DNA of 64,000 bases from CBINFS01 sp966250015 (GTDB lineage: Bacteria; Bacteroidota; Rhodothermia; Rhodothermales; DASSAV01), in contig CBINFS010000010.1 of assembly GCA_966250015.1 (NCBI GenBank), positions 70,598-134,597 of the forward strand, given 5' to 3'. The notes below the pieces were generated by a model. The model searched no databases, was not told the DNA's origin, and saw nothing but the letters and a program-made list of their open reading frames with translations. Of the stretch, positions 46,504 through 54,728 are shown one piece after another. Numbering within the stretch: position 1 is the first letter of the stretch; every line of letters begins with the position of its first letter. Position numbers and translations under genes: made by a program.

Positions 46504-49095
46504 ATGAAGCCAGTCCACACCTTTACCGTCATCCCGGCTCTACCTCACGAGTTGGAGCAACTGCGAGACATTGCCTACAATCTCCGCTGGGCCTGGAATC
46601 ACGAGGCAATTCAGCTTTTTCGCAGGCTGGACGATGACCTTTGGGAGAAGACGGGCCACAACCCGGTCCTCATGCTGGGTACGATCAACCAGGAAGCCTT
46701 GAATTCGGCCGCGGCCGATCCCGCCTTCCTCGCCCACCTGGATCGCGTGTGGCGCGACCTGGACAGCTACCTCAACACCGAGTCCACCTGGTTTCGTCAG
46801 CAACACAAAAACGCCGCAAACCCGCTCGTCGCCTACTTTTCGGCCGAGTTCGGAATCACCGAGTGCCTCTCCATTTTTGCGGGTGGTCTCGGCATTCTGT
46901 CGGGCGATCACCTCAAATCTGCCAGCGACCTGGGTGTCGATCTGATCGGGGTGGGCATCCTGTACCAGCAGGGGTATTTTCGCCAGTACCTGAACGAGGG
47001 GGGATGGCAGCAGGAGGCGTACGAAGACAACGACTTCTACAACCTGCCAATTTCGCTCGTCAAAACCTCGGACGGAGAGCCCCTCAGGATTTCGATCCCG
47101 ATGGGATCCGAGGACATCACGGCGCACGTATGGCTCGTCAGGGTTGGACGGGTTCCCCTCTACCTGCTCGATACCAACATCCCCGAAAATACGCGACCCG
47201 AACAGCGGGACATTACCGACCAGCTCTACGGTGGCGATCTGGAGATGCGGATCAAACAGGAGATCGTGCTCGGAATCGGCGGATACCGCGCGCTCGACGC
47301 TCTGGGGCTGGAACCCCCTGTTTACCACATGAACGAAGGACACTCGGCCTTCCTCGCACTCGAACGGATCCGGCGGTTGATGGAAAAATACCAGATCAGC
47401 TTCCACGAGGCCGCAGAGCTCGCCTCCGCCGGATTCGTCTTCACGACGCATACACCCGTTCCAGCCGGCCACGACCGCTTCCCGGCCGACCTCATGGCCA
47501 GATATCTCGGCCGCTACATCGAAAGCCTGGGCATTCCGTTTCACGAGCTCATGGCGCTCGGTCAGTCTGGTCCGGGTGGGAGCAGCGAACCGTTTGGGAT
47601 GACGACTTTTGCCCTTCGGATGGCGTCGTACCGGAACGGCGTGAGCAAGCTTCACGGCAAGGTGACCCGTGAAATGTGGCAGGAGCTCTGGCCGGGGGTG
47701 CCGGAAGATGAAGTGCCGATTGGCCACATTACCAACGGCGTTCATTTCCGGTCGTGGATATCACCGGACATGAACCACCTCTACGACCGTTACCTGGGAC
47801 CGCGCTGGCGCGAAGAGCCGGTCGATCAGACCATCTGGCGGCGCGTCGAACGGATACCCATGGAGGAGCTATGGCGGACCCACGAACGACGCCGCGAACG
47901 CCTCGTCGCCTTTGCCCGTCAGCAGCTACGCAAACAGCTCGAACGCAGAGGCGCACGGCCGTCAGAGCTCTACGATGCAGACGAAGTCTTGAACCCCGAA
48001 GCCCTCACCATAGGGTTTGCCCGGCGCTTTGCCACGTACAAACGCGCGACGCTCCTTTTCCGCGATCCCGAACGCCTCGCTCGAATCCTGAACGATCCCG
48101 AGCGGCCGGTCCAGATCGTCATTGCCGGTAAGGCCCACCCGCGCGACGAGGCCGGAAAAGAGCTGATCCGGCAAATCATCGCTCTATCCAGCCTCCCCGA
48201 GTTCCGACGCCACCTCGTTTTCATCGAAGACTACGACATGTCGGTCGCCCGGTACCTGGTTCAGGGCGCCGACGTCTGGCTAAACACACCCCTAAGACCG
48301 CGCGAAGCCAGCGGCACGAGTGGTATGAAGGCAGCCGCAAACGGCGTGTTGAACCTCAGCACCCTCGATGGATGGTGGGACGAAGCCTGGCACATGGTCG
48401 ACCACCGCACTAACCCCATCGGATGGGCTATCGGGTTGGGCGAGCACTACGAAAATACAGCCGACCAGGACCGCGTGGAAGCCGAGGCGCTCTACGACAT
48501 CCTCGAACGCGACGTGATCCCCATCTTTTACGAACGCGGCTCGAGCGACCTCCCGCGACGCTGGGTTGCCCACATGAAAGCGTGCATCGGCAACCTGTGC
48601 CACTTTTTTAACACGCACCGGATGGTCCGTAGCTATACGGAGCAGTTCTACCTCCCGTCCGCCGAGCGCTTCAATCAGCTTGCTGAGAAAAAGGCCGAGA
48701 AGGCAAGAAAGCTCGCTGCATGGAAGGCGCGGGTACGTCAGGCCTGGCCCGAGCTGAAGGTGCTTTCCGTCGAAACGGATACGAACCGGGAAGTGCTCCT
48801 GGGGAACGCATTCACCGTGCGGGCGAGAATCAATCTTGGCGACCTGCAACCCTCGGACGTATCAGTGGAGCTCTACATGGGCTTGCTCAACGCCGACGGC
48901 GAGATCGTCGAAGCCACACCATTGCCCATGAAACCAGTCGGCTCTTCATCGGGAGAAGGCCACGTGTTCGAGACGGTCACGTCGGCCGATTCGAAAAGCG
49001 GGCTGCACGGCTTTACCGTTCGTATCCTTCCCTACCATCCCGAGCTAACGACTTCCTTCCTCCCAGGCTTGATTACGTGGGCGGAACCCTCGTGA
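46504..49095 (+). CDS. glgP: Alpha-glucan (glycogen) phosphorylase
   Basis: The 863-residue GT35 phosphorylase includes an N-terminal DUF3417-like part (LRDIAYNLRWAWNHEA) and the catalytic fold (YFSAEFGITECLSIFAGGLGILSGDHLKSASDLG is the landmark block, cited in part). The PLP lysine is Lys609 in the TSGMKAAANG motif. It matches the longer, DUF3417-bearing type common in bacteria and archaea. It releases glucose 1-phosphate from glycogen. I use the ATG at 46504, since an upstream codon adds only a nine-residue basic tail. It ends 3 bases from the converging hydrolase gene. Confidence 0.95.
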   Translation: MKPVHTFTVIPALPHELEQLRDIAYNLRWAWNHEAIQLFRRLDDDLWEKTGHNPVLMLGTINQEALNSAAADPAFLAHLDRVWRDLDSYLNTESTWFRQQHKNAANPLVAYFSAEFGITECLSIFAGGLGILSGDHLKSASDLGVDLIGVGILYQQGYFRQYLNEGGWQQEAYEDNDFYNLPISLVKTSDGEPLRISIPMGSEDITAHVWLVRVGRVPLYLLDTNIPENTRPEQRDITDQLYGGDLEMRIKQEIVLGIGGYRALDALGLEPPVYHMNEGHSAFLALERIRRLMEKYQISFHEAAELASAGFVFTTHTPVPAGHDRFPADLMARYLGRYIESLGIPFHELMALGQSGPGGSSEPFGMTTFALRMASYRNGVSKLHGKVTREMWQELWPGVPEDEVPIGHITNGVHFRSWISPDMNHLYDRYLGPRWREEPVDQTIWRRVERIPMEELWRTHERRRERLVAFARQQLRKQLERRGARPSELYDADEVLNPEALTIGFARRFATYKRATLLFRDPERLARILNDPERPVQIVIAGKAHPRDEAGKELIRQIIALSSLPEFRRHLVFIEDYDMSVARYLVQGADVWLNTPLRPREASGTSGMKAAANGVLNLSTLDGWWDEAWHMVDHRTNPIGWAIGLGEHYENTADQDRVEAEALYDILERDVIPIFYERGSSDLPRRWVAHMKACIGNLCHFFNTHRMVRSYTEQFYLPSAERFNQLAEKKAEKARKLAAWKARVRQAWPELKVLSVETDTNREVLLGNAFTVRARINLGDLQPSDVSVELYMGLLNADGEIVEATPLPMKPVGSSSGEGHVFETVTSADSKSGLHGFTVRILPYHPELTTSFLPGLITWAEPS

Positions 49096-49098
49096 CGG

Positions 49099-49893
49099 CT
49101 ATCCCTGATCCATTCCACCCCGTTCGTGCGCACATTCAGACAAGAACGGTCGGATCGCCTCGACCAGCGTTGCAGGGGCCGAGTAGTTCACCGCGTGTGA
49201 GACGTCTGGGATGACGAGGTGGCGCCCGTCCGGCACGATCTGAGCAACCCGCTTAACCCAGCGGTTCGTCACGATTGGATCTCGCGAGCCGGCCAGAGAC
49301 AGCACCGGCACGCTGATCTGAGGCAGGCGCTTCTCCGTCCGATAGGCCAGGAGATGTCGAAACGATTGAATCATCCGAACTGGCCCGGCAATCAGGTAAT
49401 CGCGTACAGCCAGAGGAAGCAGGCTGATCGGCTCACGGGTAGCATCCACGGCCAGCCGCCAGATCATGGTAAAGGCATTGCGCAGGCTTGGATCGGCTGT
49501 CGGTCCGATCAGAATCAATCGTTCCACGCATTCAGGGTGGCGAAGGGCCAGCTCGATACCGATCTGGCAGCCAAAAGAGTTGCCGATCACGACGGCTCTG
49601 GGTAGACTCATCTCTACCATCCAGCTATGCAGAAAGCCGGCCAGGCCCGGTACGTCGAGCGCCTTCGGAGGTTTGTCACTTTTCCCAAAACCCGGCAGAT
49701 CCGGTGCGTACACCTTGAACTCGGGCGCAAGCGTGCAAGCCAGCGGAACCATGTAACGGCTCGATACGCCTATCCCGTGCACCAGAATAATAGGGACCAA
49801 CTGCCCCTCAGTAGGATTTCCGGAAATCCTGGCGTGCATCCGCAGCCCGTCCACCTCGGTGTACACACTTTTCAAGCACGAATCGGACTCCAT
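49099..49893 (-). CDS. Alpha/beta hydrolase
   Basis: The 264-residue alpha/beta-hydrolase fold protein has the oxyanion-hole motif HGIG at 39-42. The nucleophile is Ser106 in GNSFG, the acid Asp205 (GSRDPIV) and the base His233 (VSHAVNY). The fold and spacing resemble meta-cleavage hydrolases and other small-ester hydrolases. No signal peptide is present, so it is cytoplasmic. The substrate is unknown. Confidence 0.92.
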   Translation of the reverse strand: MESDSCLKSVYTEVDGLRMHARISGNPTEGQLVPIILVHGIGVSSRYMVPLACTLAPEFKVYAPDLPGFGKSDKPPKALDVPGLAGFLHSWMVEMSLPRAVVIGNSFGCQIGIELALRHPECVERLILIGPTADPSLRNAFTMIWRLAVDATREPISLLPLAVRDYLIAGPVRMIQSFRHLLAYRTEKRLPQISVPVLSLAGSRDPIVTNRWVKRVAQIVPDGRHLVIPDVSHAVNYSAPATLVEAIRPFLSECAHERGGMDQG

Positions 49894-50107
49894 ACGGGAT
49901 TAAGGCTAATGAATGAGGTACCGCGCTTCTGCTATCTGCAGACCCTCACGTTGCACTGGCAAAACATCTGTTCTATCTCATCATGGCAGGCTCCCTCGCC
50001 CATTCTTCTTCACATCGTTACGCCATACTGAACGTATTTCAAGACATTCATACCTCAATTCCTTTCTTTTCAGGCAGCGAGTATACCGGATAGTGAACGG
50101 ACCTGCG

Positions 50108-50740
50108 ATGGCGGACAACGCGAGCACGTCACCATTTCCCAACCTGATGGCCTCTCCGAAGCCGTACGATTACAACCCGTCGGCCTGGAACCAGCGTATC
50201 CCGATTGCCCTGATCGCGCTTGCCGGGTTTGTGATCTCGGTTTACATGGGCCTGTTCCAGTGGAAGCTCATCGGTTCGGCCTGGGACCCCTTATTCGGAA
50301 ATCAGACAGAACTGGTGCTGACTTCTGACGTGTCACATCGCATATCGAGGTGGGTGCGTGTGCCTGACGCGATACTCGGGGCTACGGCCTACCTGGGTGA
50401 CGTGCTGTTCGCACTCGCTGGCTCGACGCGAAGGTGGCAGTACAGACCGTGGCTCGTGTTGATTTTTGGGTTCGACGTGATACCGCTTGGGGTCGTCAGC
50501 GCTGTGCTCGTGATGATGCAGGCGTTTGTCGTCGGCTCCTGGTGTTTCCTGTGCCTCGTCACCGCCGCCATCTCGCTCGTGCTGGTATATCTGGCTTACG
50601 ACGAGATCTGGGTGTGCCTGCGCTACCTGAAGAAAGTCCACGAGCTCGCACCCGATCGAAAGGTCTTCTGGAGCGCTTTCTGGGGGCGCCCATCCGAGAC
50701 TGCGCACGAGGCGGGAGAACAATCCATCCAAAAGAGGTAA
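50108..50740 (+). CDS. VKOR-like integral membrane protein
   Basis: The 210-residue protein with about four to five membrane segments resembles the vitamin K epoxide reductase family. It keeps the active-site CxxC pair (Cys146 and Cys149 in WCFLCL), but the first loop pair is replaced: the segment at 57-70 (GSAWDPLFGNQTEL) has no cysteines. This matches a bacterial VKOR-like branch without the shuttle pair. It is 6 bases upstream of an SPW-repeat-like membrane protein, probably co-transcribed. A disulfide-transfer role is possible but not shown. Confidence 0.75.
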   Translation: MADNASTSPFPNLMASPKPYDYNPSAWNQRIPIALIALAGFVISVYMGLFQWKLIGSAWDPLFGNQTELVLTSDVSHRISRWVRVPDAILGATAYLGDVLFALAGSTRRWQYRPWLVLIFGFDVIPLGVVSAVLVMMQAFVVGSWCFLCLVTAAISLVLVYLAYDEIWVCLRYLKKVHELAPDRKVFWSAFWGRPSETAHEAGEQSIQKR

Positions 50741-50746
50741 GCTTCC

Positions 50747-51121
50747 ATGTGGGCGCGTGTGGTAGAGGTCACCCTCGGCTGCTGGCTCGTGATCAGCCCA
50801 TTCATATTCCGTCATCCGACGGATGCCACCTTCCTCTGGATCAATGACGTGGCGACTGGCGCCATCGTCATCACCATCGCGCTGGTTTCGATATGGCCGC
50901 GTCTGGAGAAGCTTCACTTCCTTCAGCTCGCCGTTGCCGCCTACCTGGTTCTGGTCGCTTTCCTCGCTGCACCGCCGCCTCCCCCGGCGCCCCATCAAAA
51001 TCACGTGACGCTTGCCCTCCTGCTCATCATTTTGGCCATCATCCCGACACGCGGCACCCGCCCGCCACGAAGCTGGGAAGTGTTCTACGAAGAACGACGT
51101 CAGGCGGGAAAATCTGTCTGA
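50747..51121 (+). CDS. SPW-repeat-like small membrane protein
   Basis: The 124-residue protein has four membrane segments. Two SPW-type repeats are visible in modified form (CWLVISPFIF and LALLLIILAIIP), with a proline-rich loop between the third and fourth segment. AAGAGGTAA precedes the ATG. It follows the VKOR-like gene with a 6-base gap. Function of the family is unknown. Confidence 0.75.
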   Translation: MWARVVEVTLGCWLVISPFIFRHPTDATFLWINDVATGAIVITIALVSIWPRLEKLHFLQLAVAAYLVLVAFLAAPPPPPAPHQNHVTLALLLIILAIIPTRGTRPPRSWEVFYEERRQAGKSV

Positions 51122-51353
51122 CTAGATTTGCTTCCTTTTCCAAGTGTGGAGTTGCCGCGATCCCTTTTCAGTCAGCCGGGAAACGTGGCCATTTGGGTAT
51201 TTCGCCTTATTGAATGGTCGCGAAAAACCGTACATTACGTTCCTTGTTTGCTTCGGGTGTCGGCGAGAGGGCGTTGGCGGACCGGCTTTCCGGGCGGCGG
51301 CACCGGCGGATGGACTCTTTATCTACCTGGATTTTTGGCTGAATGGGTATGGA

Positions 51354-52478
51354 ATGAACCGCAGATCGACAACCACACTCTGTATCCTCTTTCTTTTTCT
51401 CGGCATACGGCTCTCGTTCGCGCAGGAAGGCGAGCAGCCGCTCAAAATATTTGGTTACTTCCAGGGCAATTTCACCTATCAGCTGGACCAGGTAAGCGAC
51501 GTGGCGTCGACGTCCTTTTCCGCGCAACAGCTCAACCTTTTCCTGCAAAAAGACATCAACACGAACTGGGCCGCCCTGGTTGACTTCGAGGTACTGAACT
51601 CGTTCTCTTCGTACCGAAGATGGGGAGCCTTCAACCTGGAAGAAGCGTGGGTCCGATACCGAAACGGCCGGGGGTTTAACCTGAAGCTTGGCCTTCAGAT
51701 ACCGACGTTCAACAACCTGAACGAGATCAAAAACAAGACCCCCATTCTTCCCTACGTCATCAGGCCACTGGCCTACGAAACCTCCTTCAACGAGTTCATC
51801 GCGGTCGAAGAATACGTTCCGTCCAGGGCGTACGTCCAGGCGTACGGGATCGTCCCCGCCAAGGCGCTCAAGCTGGAATACGCCGCATATGTGGGGAACA
51901 GCCCGAACATCAGAAGCCAGCCGGCGATCGGGCAGTCAGGCGTCGACACCACGACGGCGTTTTTGGTCGGTGGCCGCGTTGGAATCCTCGCGGGTGACCT
52001 GAAAGCAGGCGTTTCCGTAACTCATGAACGGGTCAATGCGCTCCGGGGAATCGACGTGCTCCTGATCGGATCCAACGAAAAGCTCGAAGAAGTACCCCGC
52101 ATTCGTGTCGGCCTCGACGCGTCGTTCATCGCTGGCCATATGTACTTCGCGACGGAGTTCATCAACGTCGTGTACAAGGAAAACGTCGAGAATCTCGATG
52201 TGAACAAAGGCTTCTTCTATGGCACGGGAGGATACTTCTTGAAAGAAAACCTGCTGGCCTACCTGAGCTACTTTTACGTACGAGAAAACTACACGTTGGG
52301 GGACGAAATCGACCTTGACATCGTTGCCCCTACCGTCGGTGTAGCCTACAACCTGAACGATCGTATCACCTTCAAGGGACAGTACGCGTTCGGTATGATC
52401 ACCCAGAATGGTCCGGGTGATTTGAGGTTGAAGCAAGAGCTTCATTACCTCACCACAGCCGTCTCAGTCGTTTTTTAG
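51354..52478 (+). CDS. Porin-like outer-membrane protein
   Basis: The 374-residue exported protein has a signal peptide (RLSFAQ end) and a body of alternating strands with aromatic residues at the ends (WAALVDFEVL, FNLEEAWVRYRNGRGFNLKLG, YLSYFYVRENYTLG), typical of an outer-membrane barrel. It resembles small phosphate-selective-porin-like proteins only in general. The start at 51354 is chosen because a signal peptide begins there; the preceding open stretch is not hydrophobic. It leads a plus-strand set with a phosphate-binding-like protein and a histidine kinase. Confidence 0.75.
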   Translation: MNRRSTTTLCILFLFLGIRLSFAQEGEQPLKIFGYFQGNFTYQLDQVSDVASTSFSAQQLNLFLQKDINTNWAALVDFEVLNSFSSYRRWGAFNLEEAWVRYRNGRGFNLKLGLQIPTFNNLNEIKNKTPILPYVIRPLAYETSFNEFIAVEEYVPSRAYVQAYGIVPAKALKLEYAAYVGNSPNIRSQPAIGQSGVDTTTAFLVGGRVGILAGDLKAGVSVTHERVNALRGIDVLLIGSNEKLEEVPRIRVGLDASFIAGHMYFATEFINVVYKENVENLDVNKGFFYGTGGYFLKENLLAYLSYFYVRENYTLGDEIDLDIVAPTVGVAYNLNDRITFKGQYAFGMITQNGPGDLRLKQELHYLTTAVSVVF

Positions 52479-52501
52479 GAGAGGATGAACAGATCCTGCG
52501 G

Positions 52502-52933
52502 ATGCATACCATGAGACTGGCTACCACACTTTTTCTCCTGCTTTTAAGCCTGCCGGCCCAGGCACAGGTATCTGTGATCACACACAAATCCGTACCTGTC
52601 ACCTCACTCGATAAGGAAGATCTTCTCGAAGTATTTACGGGCGAAATTCAATTCTGGGATAACAAGGTGCCCATTGTTCTCGTAGATATGAAGCCCAACA
52701 ATGAAACAAAGGAGATCTTCTACACCTTCCTCGGCAAAAGCCCGTCGCGGATGAAAGCCATCTGGCTCAAACGGATGCTTTCCGGCGAAGGTGATCCACC
52801 CATTGCAACGGAATCAGAGGAAGAGATGATAAGCCGGGTCAGCTCGACTCCCGGGGCGATCGGGTTTGTCAGCAGGTCGCTTGTCAACGATAGTGTCAAA
52901 GTCGTGGCCGTCATTCACAAAAGGACTTCCTAG
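52502..52933 (+). CDS. Small PstS/PBP-like periplasmic protein
   Basis: The 143-residue exported protein has a signal peptide (PAQAQ end) and one lobe of the phosphate-binding-protein fold: LLEVFTGEIQFWDNKVPI, LVDMKPNNETKEIF and TPGAIGFVSRSLV. It is about half the size of a full PstS, as in short single-domain PBP-like proteins found next to porins and sensors. It lies 23 bases after the porin-like gene and 29 before the histidine kinase gene. It probably presents a small anion to the kinase or porin. Confidence 0.85.
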   Translation: MHTMRLATTLFLLLLSLPAQAQVSVITHKSVPVTSLDKEDLLEVFTGEIQFWDNKVPIVLVDMKPNNETKEIFYTFLGKSPSRMKAIWLKRMLSGEGDPPIATESEEEMISRVSSTPGAIGFVSRSLVNDSVKVVAVIHKRTS

Positions 52934-52962
52934 ATTCCGAAAATCGTACGGTCGGGACAGCC

Positions 52963-54690
52963 ATGAGATTTAGAGACCTCCGGCTTGCAACCAAGCAAGC
53001 CATTGCATTTGGCCTCATTCTCGTCATCATGGCCGGTGTGAGCTGGTACGCCACGCAGCAGGTCTACCAGTTGCGAAAGGAGATCAACGACGTCAACAAC
53101 AACTGGCTTCCCAGGATGATCTCCATCGCCAACCTCAACCTGAACGCCTCCTGGTTGCGTATCAGTCAGCTTCAGCACGCCATGATCCAGAATCCGGATC
53201 ACGAGAAGGAGCTGATCGAGGTCATGCTCGGCCTGATCGACGCCATCGAGGATAATCGGGACACCTTCGAAGCCCTGATGAACGACTCGACCCGGCTGAA
53301 CCCGTATTCGGAGCAAGAAAAGCAACTCTATCAGGAATTCGACGCGCTCTGGGGGCAGTATCAGGATCAGTTCTTTACCCTGTTCACGATGTACGAAATG
53401 GGTGAAAAGCAGGAGGCCATAAGCCTCCTGAACGGGGCGAGCGGTGAGGTATTCGAAGCATTCAGCAGGGATCTACGTGAGCTGGTGGAGCTCAATAAAA
53501 ACGCAGCAGCCGACGCGGCTCGTCGGGCCGGGGTAACCTACCGCTCCACCCGCGACATCACGACGGGTTTATTCGTCGGGACGATCCTGCTGACCTTTGT
53601 CTTCGCGATGGGTCTGCTCCACCACGTCATGGTGCCCGTCCGACAGCTCGACCGGGCTGCCGGATACGTGGCGCAGGGCTTTTTGAACGTCGAGCTCGAC
53701 GACGACCGGAAGGACGAGTTCGGCCGGCTCGCCCGGTCGTTCAACCACATGACACGTGCGCTCCGCGAAGCCCGGGATCAGACTGAAAGGCAGGCGGCAG
53801 CGCTGCTTGCCGCCAACTCGGACCTCGAACAACAAAAAGCCGAAACCGAACAGAAAAACAAGGCGCTTGAAGAAGCCCTCGAACGCCTGCAATACACTCA
53901 GCAGCAGCTCCTCGTAAAAGAGAAGCTTGCCTCCCTCGGCCAGCTCACGGCCGGCATCGCACACGAAATCAAGAATCCCCTCAATTTCGTCAACAACTTC
54001 GCGCTCCTCACTACCGACCTGACCGAAGAGCTTGAGCAGATTCTAACCAGCCAGCCTGACCGGCCCATCTCCGAAGTGCTCGATCAGGTCCAGGGAATCC
54101 TTTCGGACCTGCAGTTCAACGCGCAGAAAATTGCCGAGCACGGAAAACGGGCGGACGGCATCGTCAAGAGTATGCTGCTTCACTCGAGAGGGAAGGGTGG
54201 GGAACGCGGGCTCACCGACGTCAACGCTCTCGTCGACGAATACGTGAACCTCGCCTACCACGGGAAAAGAGCGACCGATCCCATGTTCTCGACGAAGGTT
54301 GAGCGCGAGCTCGACCCTGCGGTCGGCCAGGCCTACATCGTACCACAAGACATCGGGCGGGTCCTCCTCAACCTGCTCAACAACGCGTTCTACGCAGTCC
54401 AGCAGAAAGCGCCAACCGTCCGGAATGGATACGAACCCACCGTTCGCGTCATTACGAAGAGCGTCCCGAACGGAATCGAGATCAGCATACAGGACAACGG
54501 GTGCGGATTGACGCCGGAAGTGCGCGAGCGCATCTTCGAGCCCTTCTTCACGACGAAACCCACGGGCTCGGGCACCGGCCTGGGGCTCTCGCTCAGCTAC
54601 GACATCGTCGTTCAGGGACACGGCGGCGCCATCAACGTCACCAGCACGCCAAACGAAGGGTCGACGTTTACGGTCACACTCCCGACCTGA
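52963..54690 (+). CDS. Membrane sensor histidine kinase with four-helix-bundle sensor
   Basis: The 575-residue kinase has an N-terminal membrane segment (about 12-30) and a periplasmic four-helix bundle of the 4HB_MCP type. A second membrane segment (about 197-218), a HAMP domain, a coiled coil (about 265-320), HisKA with His334 in GIAHEIKNP, and a HATPase domain (GTGLGLSLSY) follow. Its kinase core is closely similar to that of the converging TPR kinase. It likely senses the neighbouring PBP-like protein, an inference from gene order. Confidence 0.92.
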   Translation: MRFRDLRLATKQAIAFGLILVIMAGVSWYATQQVYQLRKEINDVNNNWLPRMISIANLNLNASWLRISQLQHAMIQNPDHEKELIEVMLGLIDAIEDNRDTFEALMNDSTRLNPYSEQEKQLYQEFDALWGQYQDQFFTLFTMYEMGEKQEAISLLNGASGEVFEAFSRDLRELVELNKNAAADAARRAGVTYRSTRDITTGLFVGTILLTFVFAMGLLHHVMVPVRQLDRAAGYVAQGFLNVELDDDRKDEFGRLARSFNHMTRALREARDQTERQAAALLAANSDLEQQKAETEQKNKALEEALERLQYTQQQLLVKEKLASLGQLTAGIAHEIKNPLNFVNNFALLTTDLTEELEQILTSQPDRPISEVLDQVQGILSDLQFNAQKIAEHGKRADGIVKSMLLHSRGKGGERGLTDVNALVDEYVNLAYHGKRATDPMFSTKVERELDPAVGQAYIVPQDIGRVLLNLLNNAFYAVQQKAPTVRNGYEPTVRVITKSVPNGIEISIQDNGCGLTPEVRERIFEPFFTTKPTGSGTGLGLSLSYDIVVQGHGGAINVTSTPNEGSTFTVTLPT

Positions 54691-54728
54691 ATAACCCCAC
54701 CTAAAGAAAAGGATAGCCCGGTTGCGGC

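Noticed and set aside
46540..47745. Minus-strand open frame of about 401 codons opposite glycogen phosphorylase
   Set aside because: The plus-strand gene is conserved over its full length. The antisense translation has no recognisable family.
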